Shown: positions 46,213-55,089 of the stretch, in pieces
Layout: each line of letters begins with the position of its first letter
Position numbering within the stretch: position 1 is the stretch's first letter
Origin: Hymenobacter sp. BT188
Lineage (GTDB): Bacteria; Bacteroidota; Bacteroidia; Cytophagales; Hymenobacteraceae
Reading direction: 5' to 3'
Assembly: GCF_014333585.1 (NCBI RefSeq)
Contig: NZ_JACSCW010000002.1
Location: forward strand, 744,001-808,000
DNA: 64,000 nucleotides
Notes under the pieces: model-generated
The model's input: only the letters and a program-made list of their open reading frames with translations
The model's database searches: none
What the model was told of the DNA's origin: nothing
Made by a program: the position numbers and the translations under genes

Positions 46213-48825
46213 ATGAAGAAACCTGCTACCTGGCGGACCCACCTCTCTGCCGGCTCTTTCCAAACCCTGTTTTTCCTTTTACTGCTACCACTTTGGAGCC
46301 TGAGCGCGACGCAGGCCCAAACGACCCCGTCAGCTTCCAATGCTGGTACTCTACTCACGCCTTCTCAATTCTTAGGCTATCCGCTGGGGGGCAATTTTAC
46401 GCCCCATTCAGAGCTGCTGCGCTATGTAGACCATGTAGTGCAGCACTCCGGTGGTCGGATGCGCCTACAGCCCTACGGCCGCACCTATGAAAATCGGCTG
46501 TTGGAAGTGGTACAAATCGCTTCGCCCGAGAACCTAAGCCGGCTAGACGAAATCCGCCGCAATAACCTGCGTCGGGCTGGCTTGGAAAGCGGCGCAGCTA
46601 GAGCCTCTGATCCCGCCATCGTTTGGTTGAGCTACAACATTCACGGCAACGAAGCCGTGTCGTCGGAAGCCATGATGCAGGTGCTTTACGACCTGGCTAA
46701 CCCTCAGAACCAACAGACCCAACAGTGGCTCCAGAATACGGTGGTACTACTGGACCCGTGCGTGAACCCCGATGGGCGTGAGCGGTATGCGCAGTGGTAT
46801 AACCGCGTCCGCAACCGCACGCCCAACGCTTCACCTTATGCCTGGGAGCACCACGAGCCGTGGCCTGGGGGGCGTTTTAACCATTATTACTTCGATCTGA
46901 ACCGCGACTGGGCTTGGCAAACGCAACAGGAAAGTCAGCAGCGAGTGGCGCTGTATAGCCAGTGGCTGCCCCAGGTGCACGCCGACTTTCACGAGATGGG
47001 CGTGGATAACCCGTATTACTTCTCGCCAGCTGCTAAGCCTTTTCATGCGGATATCACGCCCTTTCAGCGGGAGTTCCAAAATACGATTGGCGAGTACAAT
47101 CGCAAGGTGTTCGACCAAAACAACTGGCTGTACTTCACCCGCGAAACCTACGACCTGTTCTACCCCAGCTACGGCGACACGTATCCATCGTTCAACGGCG
47201 CCATCGGCATGACCTATGAGCAGGGCGGTTCAGGCCGGGCGGGGGTCCAGATTCTGAAATCCGATGGCGACACGCTCACGCTCAGCCAGCGGATTGCCCA
47301 CCACCACGCCGCCAGCATGGCCACCATTCAGGCCACGGCCGAGCGCCACGACCCGCTAGTGCGGGAGTTTGAGAAATACTATACCACCGCTCGCACCAAG
47401 CCAGGAGGTGACTACAAAACGTACGTGCTGGCCGCCTCCAACGATCCTGGCCAGCTGGAAAGCCTTCGCAAATACCTCGATCGGCAGCAGATCAGCTATG
47501 GCTATGCGCCGCGCAAAATGCGTACGAAGGGCTTCAACTACACCACTGGCAAAAATGAATCGGTGGAAATACAGCCCCGCGACCTTGTGGTGAGCATGTA
47601 CCAGCCTAAGTCGACACTGGTGAAGGTGCTGTTTGAGCCGCGCCCCGCGCTGGAAGATTCACTGACCTATGATATTACCGCCTGGGCCTTGCCATATGCC
47701 TACGGCTTGAAGGCGTACGCGCTGAAAGAACAGTTGAGAGGTGACGACGCGACAACTGCCAGAGCACCTGCAGCACCAGTTCGCAATGCGCCTGCCACTG
47801 GTACTCCGTATGCCTATGTAGCTCGCTGGACTAATATTCAGGACTTGCGCTTTTTGAGTCAACTGTTGCAGAAAAAGGTGAAAGTACGGGTGGCAGAGCT
47901 GCCATTTGAAGCCGAAGGACAAAAGTATCAGGCCGGTACGCTGGTTATTACCCGCACCGGCAACGAAAACATGGGCCCACGCTTCGACCAAATTGTACGC
48001 GCCCAAGCCGATTCGATGGGGGTGATGGTGCAGGCCGTGCGCTCGGGATTCTCAACGACAGGTGCTGATTTGGGGTCTAGCTCGGTGCGCTATGTGAAGC
48101 AGCCTACGGTGGGTCTGGTGGCTGGTGAAGGCATTTCGCCTACCGCGTTTGGCGAGATATGGCACTTCTTTGAGCAGCAAATCGGCTACCCTATTACCGT
48201 AATAGGCACGGACTACCTGAATAGTATTCCGCTGCAAAAATTCGACGTGCTCATTCTGCCCGATGGGAATTATGCCGATATCTACCCCGAAAAGGGCTTG
48301 GAAAACCTGAAAACCTGGGTGCGGGCTGGTGGTAAGCTGATTGCGATGGAAGGGGCCGCCGCTTACCTCGCCAACCGCAAGGATTTCCTCCTGAAAACAA
48401 AGCCCGCCGATACCGCTGCCGCCAAAAAAGCGGCTCCTTACGCGCCACTGCGGCGCTACGCCGATGCGGAGCGGCGCCAGATAGAGGAGCGTGTGCAGGG
48501 CAGCGTGTACCGGGTGCAGCTCGATAATACGCACCCGCTGGCTTTCGGCTACGGCTCTACTTACTACGCTTTGGTGCGCGATACGCTCAATTACCGCTTT
48601 TTGGGCGACGGTGGTTGGAATGTTGGTATTCTTAAAAAGGAGGGCTCTGCCGCAGGCTTCACCGGCCGTCGTGCCCGCCAAAAGCTCACCGATACGTTTG
48701 TGCTCGGTACCCAGAGCATGGGTCGGGGTCAGGTGGTGTACCTGGCCGACAACCCGTTGTTCCGTGGGTTCTGGCAGGGTGGTAAGCTGCTGTTTGGCAA
48801 TGCGTTGTTCTTTGTTGGGCAGTAG
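46213..48825 (+). CDS. Exported M14-family zinc carboxypeptidase with GATase-like domain
   Basis: 870 residues. A signal peptide (about 1-36) precedes an M14 metallopeptidase domain: zinc ligands in IHGNEA (HxxE), the third ligand probably in VHADFHEMG, DPCVNPDGRERY and the general base Glu in GMTYEQGGS. The second half has an alpha/beta glutamine-amidotransferase-like domain (VGLVAGEGISPTAFGEIWHFF ... FDVLILPDGNYADIY), found in this large M14 subgroup of Bacteroidota. Probably a periplasmic or surface peptidase. It faces away from the CocE gene with a shared promoter region. Confidence 0.9.
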   Translation: MKKPATWRTHLSAGSFQTLFFLLLLPLWSLSATQAQTTPSASNAGTLLTPSQFLGYPLGGNFTPHSELLRYVDHVVQHSGGRMRLQPYGRTYENRLLEVVQIASPENLSRLDEIRRNNLRRAGLESGAARASDPAIVWLSYNIHGNEAVSSEAMMQVLYDLANPQNQQTQQWLQNTVVLLDPCVNPDGRERYAQWYNRVRNRTPNASPYAWEHHEPWPGGRFNHYYFDLNRDWAWQTQQESQQRVALYSQWLPQVHADFHEMGVDNPYYFSPAAKPFHADITPFQREFQNTIGEYNRKVFDQNNWLYFTRETYDLFYPSYGDTYPSFNGAIGMTYEQGGSGRAGVQILKSDGDTLTLSQRIAHHHAASMATIQATAERHDPLVREFEKYYTTARTKPGGDYKTYVLAASNDPGQLESLRKYLDRQQISYGYAPRKMRTKGFNYTTGKNESVEIQPRDLVVSMYQPKSTLVKVLFEPRPALEDSLTYDITAWALPYAYGLKAYALKEQLRGDDATTARAPAAPVRNAPATGTPYAYVARWTNIQDLRFLSQLLQKKVKVRVAELPFEAEGQKYQAGTLVITRTGNENMGPRFDQIVRAQADSMGVMVQAVRSGFSTTGADLGSSSVRYVKQPTVGLVAGEGISPTAFGEIWHFFEQQIGYPITVIGTDYLNSIPLQKFDVLILPDGNYADIYPEKGLENLKTWVRAGGKLIAMEGAAAYLANRKDFLLKTKPADTAAAKKAAPYAPLRRYADAERRQIEERVQGSVYRVQLDNTHPLAFGYGSTYYALVRDTLNYRFLGDGGWNVGILKKEGSAAGFTGRRARQKLTDTFVLGTQSMGRGQVVYLADNPLFRGFWQGGKLLFGNALFFVGQ

Positions 48826-48847
48826 TCTGAAACATCCTAACTGACAC

Positions 48848-48881
48848 AAAAAAGCCCCCCAGAAGTTCTGGGGGGCTTTTT
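48848..48881. terminator. Terminator after the M14 gene
   Basis: AAAAAAGCCCCCCAGAA / TTCTGGGGGGCTTTTT, in a convergent gap. Confidence 0.9.
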
Positions 48882-48903
48882 AATGCACAAAAACTAAAAA
48901 ATA

Positions 48904-49233
48904 CTAATCAACAACGTCTTCAACTTTGTTGCCGACTTTGTTAGCACCTTTCTTCACGGCTTTGCCGGTTTTCTTGGCGCCTTTTTCAACGGCTTTGCCA
49001 GTTTTCTTGCCAGCACGCTTCACGTCCTGGGTGGTGTTGTAGCGCTTCTGGCCAACTTCGGTGCGACCGGTGCGGGTGGTGGTTTCTGCTTTTACAGTAC
49101 CATTGTCACGCACATCAACTTCCGTTTTGGTAGTGTTGCCGGTAGCTTCGTTGCCAGTAGTAGTGGTAGTAGTCTGCGCGAAGGCAGCGGAAGAAAAAGC
49201 TGTTGCAAAGAACAGCAAAAGAGCCTTTTTCAT
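48904..49233 (-). CDS. Exported Lys/Ala-rich repeat protein (109 aa)
   Basis: From ATG 49233 with a good signal peptide (MKKALLLFFATAFSSAAFAQ). The mature protein has a Thr/Asn-rich start and a polybasic C-terminus built of imperfect repeats (KKTGKAVEKGAKK, KKTGKAVKKGANK). The repeat chemistry is like histone H1 tails, but the signal peptide sends it out of the cytoplasm, so DNA packing is unlikely; binding to envelope anions or extracellular DNA is possible. Short proteins of this kind are frequent in Hymenobacter-like genomes. Function unknown. Confidence 0.75.
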   Translation of the reverse strand: MKKALLLFFATAFSSAAFAQTTTTTTGNEATGNTTKTEVDVRDNGTVKAETTTRTGRTEVGQKRYNTTQDVKRAGKKTGKAVEKGAKKTGKAVKKGANKVGNKVEDVVD

Positions 49234-49336
49234 AACGAGTTTAATAATTAAGGGAGAAGACAAATGTGTCTTACGGGGCCTTATACGGCAGGCTCGCAAA
49301 TAAGTATGGCTTATTCCTTTCTTTCTTCTGATAGAG

Positions 49337-50587
49337 CTACAACTTGGGCTCAGGTGGCAGCAGCAGCGAGCTGTCGCCGTAGCTCAAAAACCGATACTCG
49401 TGCGCTAAAGCATGGTCGTAAACTCGACGCCAATCGGGGCCGATAAGTGCTGCCACAAGCAGCAACAGTGTGCTTTCCGGTTGGTGGAAGTTGGTTACTA
49501 AGCCATTCACTACCCGGAACTGGTAGCCGGGCGCAATGAGCAACTGAGTGGTAGCTCGAAGAAAGGAGCTGCCCGTGCTATCCAGGTACTGAAGCAGCGT
49601 CTGGAACGCCTCCGTAAGAGAAACTGTGGCCGTTCCCTCGTAAGGCTGCCATTGTGCAATGTGCAGTTCAGTGGCTGGCCCCTTAGTGGATTGGGTGGCC
49701 AGCTTAGCACCCAGCCAATACATGCTCTCAAGGGTACGCAGGCTGGTGGTGCCTACTGCAATGATGGGTAAGGGCGCATGTGCCAGCAACTGCCGGAGTA
49801 CGGCCGCTTCTACCACAAACGACTCGCCGTGCATGGCATGGCCCGCCATGTTTTCCGCTTTTACCGGTTGGAAGGTGCCGGCGCCCACATGCAGCGTAAC
49901 GCGGGCCGTATGAAAGTCGCGGGCAGTCAGGTCGGCCAAAACGGCGTCGGAGAAGTGCAGGCCAGCCGTCGGGGCCGCTACCGCCCCCTCATTAGCAGCG
50001 TACACGGTTTGGTAGCGTACGGCATCTACGTCTGTGTCCTCGCGATTGAGGTAGGGCGGCAACGGCAGATGCCCGGCGTAGCGTAGCACATCTGCGAACG
50101 GCACAGCGGCCGGCTCCCAACTGAACTGAATAAGTGAATAGCCCTCGGCGGCCTCCAAACGCTCGGCTGTGAGCATGGCGGGCTTATCATCAACAGTGAA
50201 AGCCAGCTGTACGGGCCCGCTTTTCCAGCGCTTGCCATTCCCAACCAGGCATTTCCAGATACAGTTGCCAGTTTGTTGCATGGCTGGCTCCACGGCCCGG
50301 TGGGGCGCTACGGGCTCCAGACAAAACAACTCTACTAAGCCACCTGTGGGCTTTTGGCAAAATAATCGGGCCCGCACCACTTTCGTATCGTTGAAGACCA
50401 GCAGGGCGCCGGGGGGCAATTCGGAGGGTAGCTCGTGGAAGCGTTGATCGGAAATTTGCCCCCCACGATACACCAGCAGGCGCGACTGGTCGCGGTTGGG
50501 CAAGGGCTCCGGCGCAATACGGCCGGGGGGCAATTCGTAGGTGAAATCCTGGATGGAAAGCTGACGAGGATCGGGGAAGGCGGACAT
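49337..50587 (-). CDS. queA: S-adenosylmethionine:tRNA ribosyltransferase-isomerase
   Basis: Adds the ribosyl part of SAM to preQ1 in tRNA to make epoxyqueuosine. The 416-residue sequence has the family start (DFTYELPPGRIAPEPLPNRDQSRLLVY), LVFNDTKVVRARLF, the LPLPPYLNRE motif, YQTVYAANEGAVAAPTAGLHF and the C-terminal NFHQPESTLLLLVAAL. It is longer than typical QueA (about 350), mainly through linker segments. A TACCTTTG box ends 5 bp upstream of the ATG. Three copies of the repeated word fall within the first 180 bp, in both orientations. Confidence 0.95.
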   Translation of the reverse strand: MSAFPDPRQLSIQDFTYELPPGRIAPEPLPNRDQSRLLVYRGGQISDQRFHELPSELPPGALLVFNDTKVVRARLFCQKPTGGLVELFCLEPVAPHRAVEPAMQQTGNCIWKCLVGNGKRWKSGPVQLAFTVDDKPAMLTAERLEAAEGYSLIQFSWEPAAVPFADVLRYAGHLPLPPYLNREDTDVDAVRYQTVYAANEGAVAAPTAGLHFSDAVLADLTARDFHTARVTLHVGAGTFQPVKAENMAGHAMHGESFVVEAAVLRQLLAHAPLPIIAVGTTSLRTLESMYWLGAKLATQSTKGPATELHIAQWQPYEGTATVSLTEAFQTLLQYLDSTGSSFLRATTQLLIAPGYQFRVVNGLVTNFHQPESTLLLLVAALIGPDWRRVYDHALAHEYRFLSYGDSSLLLPPEPKL

Positions 50588-50592
50588 AGCTG

Positions 50593-50600
50593 CAAAGGTA
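50593..50600 (-). promoter_or_regulatory. -7 box next to the queA start
   Basis: Minus strand TACCTTTG, then five bases to ATG 50587. The expected transcript start falls on or near the ATG, so the message may be leaderless. CAAA at 50625-50628 (TTTG on the minus strand) is too far (24 bp) to be a good -33. Confidence 0.4.
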
Positions 50601-50696
50601 AGCAGGCAGTCGGCGGCTGGCGCGCAAAAGTCAGCCGCCCCGGAACAGCGGCCTGTGCGCTACTCCGGGGCGGCTCAATCTTTCACTCAAAACAGG

Positions 50697-51479
50697 CTAA
50701 TCAGCCCGTTGGAAAAACATCAGATGTTGTTGCGGCAGGCTTTCCACGCTTTCAATAAACTCCAGCCCCACGGCGGCCATTTCCTTGCGTGCCTGCTCTA
50801 TGCTCATTTTATGAATGCGCTTGATGGGCACATTTACGTCCTCGGCACGGTACTCCACCAGCGCCAGCCGACCCGTAGGCGTGAGGCTTTTGCGAATGGC
50901 GGTCATCATTTCGCGCGGGTAGTCAAACTCGTGGTAGGCATCCACGATGAGTACTAAATCGACACTATTGGGGGGCAAATTGGGGTTTTGCTTGGTGCTT
51001 AGAATGGGCTCTACGTTAGATACTTTGTTGCGAGCCTTGTTCTCTTTCAAATAAGCAATCATCTCGGGCTGAATATCCACCGCAAGTACTTTACCCTGTG
51101 GAACCAGTCGGCTCATCTGAAAGGTAAAGTAACCGGTACCCGCGCCGATATCGGCCACCACATCAGTGGGCTTCAGCTTGAGCTCGCGCAGCAGAATATC
51201 GGTGCCTTCTTCCTGCTGCCGATCATCGCGCTCCAACCAGCCCGCGCCCTCGTGGCCCATTACGTGGGCAATCTGGCGGCCCATATAGTACTTGCCAATG
51301 CCATTGGGGTCGGTGGGGAGCTTTATTACATAGCCGCTGGTATCGCGCGATGAGCTCAGACGCTGCTCCGTTTCGAGCGGGAAACGGCTTTCGGTGGGGG
51401 GCTGCGTGCAGGACGTTGTCTGGATAAGCAGCGCGGCTGGCAATACAACCCACGAAAAAATCAGCGAAACGATATGCAT
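50697..51479 (-). CDS. Predicted exported (lipoprotein-like) SAM methyltransferase
   Basis: 260 residues. Motif I is VADIGAGTGYFTF, with VLAVDIQPEM (strand 2 acidic residue), LVLIVDAYHEFDYP and a C-terminal LPQQHLMFF. What is odd is the N-terminus: a hydrophobic segment ending in QTTSC (residues 20-24) looks like a lipoprotein signal, followed by a polar linker. SAM is not known to be available outside the cytoplasm, so either the N-terminus is only a membrane anchor or the start is misread; no internal ATG before the methyltransferase fold is obviously better. Related Bacteroidota proteins with the same layout are known to me only as hypotheticals. Confidence 0.75.
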   Translation of the reverse strand: MHIVSLIFSWVVLPAALLIQTTSCTQPPTESRFPLETEQRLSSSRDTSGYVIKLPTDPNGIGKYYMGRQIAHVMGHEGAGWLERDDRQQEEGTDILLRELKLKPTDVVADIGAGTGYFTFQMSRLVPQGKVLAVDIQPEMIAYLKENKARNKVSNVEPILSTKQNPNLPPNSVDLVLIVDAYHEFDYPREMMTAIRKSLTPTGRLALVEYRAEDVNVPIKRIHKMSIEQARKEMAAVGLEFIESVESLPQQHLMFFQRAD

Positions 51480-51649
51480 AGAAAATAAACAGAGATGCTA
51501 CGGATGAGCTAAACAGACAAGCGGCCCGAAGCGTTCGGAAAATAAATCTGCCCGCACTTTCTTACTTCGCCACAAGGTCGAGCAGGTAATATAACGCTGG
51601 TCAATTCAGAAAAAATATATTCAAAACGACGATTTTATCCACCCCTTTC

Positions 51650-51657
51650 TACCTTTG
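51650..51657 (+). promoter_or_regulatory. Probable -7 box for the 203-aa lipoprotein gene
   Basis: TACCTTTG, about 50 bp before ATG 51707, within an A/T-rich stretch. No clear -33 element. Confidence 0.4.
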
Positions 51658-51706
51658 GCCCGTACAGAACATCGTTTTTGTTTCTTTTAACCACATTTTA
51701 CGCCTT

Positions 51707-52318
51707 ATGAAACACTTATCCGGACTCTGGCACAAGCTGACGCTCGTTGTAGCCGTAACTGCCGCGTTGAGCAGCTGTAATCGCGCCGAATACGCTATGC
51801 TGCCCAAAACAACATCGTATCATGGCCCCGCGCAGCGCGCCGTAACGGTAGCTCCGGCCACCAAAGAAACTGCCGAAATCGAAGCTGCTCCCGTTGCCGA
51901 AGCTCCTGTAGAAGTTTCAGAGGAAGTAGCTATGGCTCGTCCAGTAGAGTCTACTGCTGCCACTGTAGCCGCAACCGAAGCCCCTGCTCAGGTAGTAGCT
52001 CCCGCAGTTGCTGCCGCGCCCGCAAAGGCTACTACTGCTCAAAAGCTGAGCATAGTGCAGAAAGCACTGGTACAAAAGGTGGTTAACAAAGCTGATAAAA
52101 TGGCGGGCAAGCTGGCGTTCAAGCAGCGTTCGGAAATAGCTTCTGCTGATGACACAACGGCTCTCAATAGCAACATCCGGAATGGTATCATCCTCTTGTT
52201 GGTTGGTCTGTTGGTATCGCTATTCAGCGGTATCAGCGGTATTTTCGGCGTGCTAGGTGGTATAATCTCCATCATTGGTATTGTCTTGATTATTCTTGGC
52301 TTGCTCGATTCGCTGTAA
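51707..52318 (+). CDS. Lipoprotein with Ala/Pro/Val-rich linker and C-terminal membrane helices
   Basis: 203 residues. The N-terminus has a lipobox (TAALSSC, Cys24). A low-complexity linker (about 45-115) of Ala, Pro, Val, Thr and Glu follows, then a basic helix (KLSIVQKALVQKVVNKADKMAGKLAFKQ) and a strongly hydrophobic C-terminus (IILLLVGLLVSLFSGISGIFGVLGGIISIIGIVLIILGLL). The combination of lipid anchor and C-terminal helices recalls small envelope proteins of Hymenobacter; function unknown. Ends at a GCCCCCCAG terminator. Confidence 0.75.
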   Translation: MKHLSGLWHKLTLVVAVTAALSSCNRAEYAMLPKTTSYHGPAQRAVTVAPATKETAEIEAAPVAEAPVEVSEEVAMARPVESTAATVAATEAPAQVVAPAVAAAPAKATTAQKLSIVQKALVQKVVNKADKMAGKLAFKQRSEIASADDTTALNSNIRNGIILLLVGLLVSLFSGISGIFGVLGGIISIIGIVLIILGLLDSL

Positions 52319-52337
52319 GTCAACTGATCTTTTAGAT

Positions 52338-52376
52338 AAAAAAAGCCCCCCAGCGTCGTGCTGGGGGGGCTTTTTT
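52338..52376. terminator. Terminator between the lipoprotein gene and priA
   Basis: AAAAAAAGCCCCCCAGC / GCTGGGGGGGCTTTTTT. The right arm has seven Gs rather than six. Convergent gap. Confidence 0.9.
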
Positions 52377-52393
52377 GTGAAATATTGGTAAGC

Positions 52394-54931
52394 TTACATC
52401 GGGTCTACATCAGCAACAATGCGCGCTTGCTTAAACTCTTTTTGGTCTTTGACCACGTTTATAGCCGCCAGAACTTCCGCTTTGGCCTGCTTCAGCACCG
52501 TGTGTTCCCGGTCAATCTTGACGGTAATTTCCTGCAAGTAGAAGTTGCGAATGCGGAAGATGTACGGCGCCTCAGGTCCTAAAACTGCCTCCCGTCCCAG
52601 CCTTTCCACTAGTTCCTGCGTGAGCAGAATGGCCGCTTGCTCCGCCAGCAGCTGGTCGACGTGCTTCACCGTGAGCCGAATCACGCGCATAAACGGCGGG
52701 AAGCCGTACTCACGGCGCTGCCCGATTTCGTACTCGTAAAACTCGAGGTAGTCGTTGCGGATTACCTTATCGAAGATGACTTGGGTGGGGTCAGCGGTCT
52801 GAATAATGACTTTGCCTTTCTTGCCCTTACGCCCGGCTCGGCCACTTACCTGCACAAACATCTGGAAAGCTCGCTCGTGCGCCCGAAAATCGGGGTAGTG
52901 AATGATGCTGTCGGCGTTGATAATGCCTACTAGGCTCACGTTGGCGAAGTCGAGGCCCTTAGTCACCATCTGCGTACCCACCAGCACGTTCGTTACCTGA
53001 TTCTCGAAGTCCGCAATGATTTGCTGATAGGAGTTTTTGGCGCGCGTCGTGTCCAGGTCCATGCGCTGCACGTTGGCGGCGGGCAGCATGATTTTGAGGT
53101 CATCTTCGATTTTCTCCGTACCAAAACCCACGGTTTTCAACGCCCGCGAGCCGCAAGCAGGACATTCAACCGGCATGCGGTCGTTGTAGCCGCAGTAGTG
53201 GCAGCGTAGCTCGTGGCTGTGCTTGTGGTAGCTCAAGCTCACGGCGCAGTTCTTACACTTCGGAATCCAGCCGCAGTCTAAGCAGTTAATGAAGGGGGAG
53301 TAGCCGCGCCGGTTTTGAAACAGAATTACCTGCTCCTTCAAGCCCAGCTTACGCTCAATCTCGCTAAGTAACTCGGGCGTGAAGTGGTTGTGCATCTTCT
53401 TCGCCTCGCGCTGCTTACGCGTATCTACCAGCTCAATTTCGGGTAAACCCGCCTCGCCGAAGCGCTTTGTGAGCTGCACTAAGCCCCAACGTCCGGCGCG
53501 GGTCTGGTAATAGGTTTCGACGGCCGGCGTAGCTGAGCCAAGCAGCGTTTTTGCCCCCTGAAAGTTGGCCATCATCAACGCTACCTCGCGGGCATTATAG
53601 CGCGGCGCCGGCTCATACTGCTTATAGCTCGACTCGTGCTCCTCATCCACGATAATCAGCGCGAGGTTATCGAAGGGCAGAAACACGGCCGAACGCACGC
53701 CTACCACCACCTGAAACCGGCCCGAAAGCACGCCATTCCACACTTCCACGCGCTCATTGTCTGAGAATTTGGAGTGGTATACGCCCAGCCGCGTTCCAAA
53801 TACGCGCATCAGGCGAGTTACTATCTGGGCGGTGAGGGCAATTTCAGGCAGCAGATACAGTACTTGCCCTCCGCCGTCCAGGGCATTGCGAATGAGGTCA
53901 ATGTAGATTTCGGTTTTGCCCGCGCCTGTTACGCCGTGCAAGAGCACGATGTAGCGCTGGCTAAACTGGGTCAACACCTCATCGCGGGCGGTAGTTTGGG
54001 CTTCGCTGAGGGTAAAGTGGAGCTTGGCTTCGGGCTCATCATCGAGCGGGAAGCGTGATACAATCACGTCGAACTGCTCCAATACACCGTTTTTGATGAG
54101 CGTATTCACCGCGGAGGGCGAAAGGTGCGGACTGCTGGTCAGGGCATTTTTCTCTAGGCCCCGATGATTAGCGTAGATATTCTGGTACACTGGCACACGC
54201 TGCAAATAGCGCATGAGCACATCAAGCTGCTTGGGCCGACCAGCCAGTTGACTGAATAACGCTTCCAGAGCGCTTTCCTCAATAAAATGATGAGCCAGCC
54301 GCACCTTCTTCACCACTTTCGGCGAGTACTTATCAGCCAGATGCTCAAACAGAAAGATGATATCCTTCTGCATCAAAGACTTAATCACCTTGTGGAAATT
54401 GCTGCTACCAAGCAGCTCCCCAACTTCGGTAAACGTCATCGACTTGCCATCCTCTGTGCTCAGCGCCGTCAGAATCTGCTGTTCCTGCTCCGAAATAGGG
54501 TAGGGGCTGCCATCGGCTATGTAAGCCGGATGTAGCTGAATGCGCGACTCGGAGCTAAGCTTCAGCGCGGAAGGCAGGGCCGCGTTGATAACCTCGCCCA
54601 GCGTACACATATAATAATCAGCCATCCAGCGAAATAGCTTCAACTGCGGCTGCGTCACGACGGGGGCATCGTCGATAAATTCGAGAATGTACTTGGCCTG
54701 ATACTGGGCTGGCGGTGTTTCGTGTACAGCCGCTACGATGCAGCTAAGCGTTTTTTTGGCCCCAAACTGCACAATCACCCGTCCCCCGATCACGACCTCG
54801 TCGTTCATCTCGTAGGGCACGCGGTAGGTGTACAGCTTGGGTAGGGGCAAGGGCAAGATTACGTCGGCAAACAGCGTGACGCGGTCGGTAGCCGCCGGCT
54901 CCGGCGAAACAAAATCAAAAGTGAGGCTCAA
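52394..54931 (-). CDS. priA: Primosomal protein N' (replication restart helicase)
   Basis: 3'-5' DNA helicase that reloads the replisome at stalled forks. 845 residues. The helicase has Walker A LLHGVTGAGKTEIYI, Walker B IIVDEEHESSYKQ, and motifs LLGSATPAVE and QVSGRAGRKGKKG. The PriA zinc site is complete, with four CxxC-type pairs from CLDCGWIPKCKNC to ELRCHYCGYN and ECPACGS. The N-terminal domain (FADVILPLPLPKLYTYRVP) binds the 3' end. The frame starts with TTG 54931; no ATG is available, so the exact start is uncertain, with a GTG a few codons later as alternative. Confidence 0.95.
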   Translation of the reverse strand: MSLTFDFVSPEPAATDRVTLFADVILPLPLPKLYTYRVPYEMNDEVVIGGRVIVQFGAKKTLSCIVAAVHETPPAQYQAKYILEFIDDAPVVTQPQLKLFRWMADYYMCTLGEVINAALPSALKLSSESRIQLHPAYIADGSPYPISEQEQQILTALSTEDGKSMTFTEVGELLGSSNFHKVIKSLMQKDIIFLFEHLADKYSPKVVKKVRLAHHFIEESALEALFSQLAGRPKQLDVLMRYLQRVPVYQNIYANHRGLEKNALTSSPHLSPSAVNTLIKNGVLEQFDVIVSRFPLDDEPEAKLHFTLSEAQTTARDEVLTQFSQRYIVLLHGVTGAGKTEIYIDLIRNALDGGGQVLYLLPEIALTAQIVTRLMRVFGTRLGVYHSKFSDNERVEVWNGVLSGRFQVVVGVRSAVFLPFDNLALIIVDEEHESSYKQYEPAPRYNAREVALMMANFQGAKTLLGSATPAVETYYQTRAGRWGLVQLTKRFGEAGLPEIELVDTRKQREAKKMHNHFTPELLSEIERKLGLKEQVILFQNRRGYSPFINCLDCGWIPKCKNCAVSLSYHKHSHELRCHYCGYNDRMPVECPACGSRALKTVGFGTEKIEDDLKIMLPAANVQRMDLDTTRAKNSYQQIIADFENQVTNVLVGTQMVTKGLDFANVSLVGIINADSIIHYPDFRAHERAFQMFVQVSGRAGRKGKKGKVIIQTADPTQVIFDKVIRNDYLEFYEYEIGQRREYGFPPFMRVIRLTVKHVDQLLAEQAAILLTQELVERLGREAVLGPEAPYIFRIRNFYLQEITVKIDREHTVLKQAKAEVLAAINVVKDQKEFKQARIVADVDPM

Positions 54932-55089
54932 CGGAAAGAATAGGCAAGGTCGGAAGGTAAAGATAACAGGAGATGCGGCGCGAACCCGCGCTTACTGCCT
55001 GCTATTCGTAAGAATGCAGCAGCACAAGCACTCGTTTTACTTAACAGCCAACGGGCCTAAATGCAGCCAAAAACACCTGCCAATTACTA

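Noticed and set aside
48052..48849. 265-codon open frame antisense to the 3' end of the M14 gene
   Set aside because: Shadow of a GC-rich coding region; the sense strand encodes a clear GATase-like domain.
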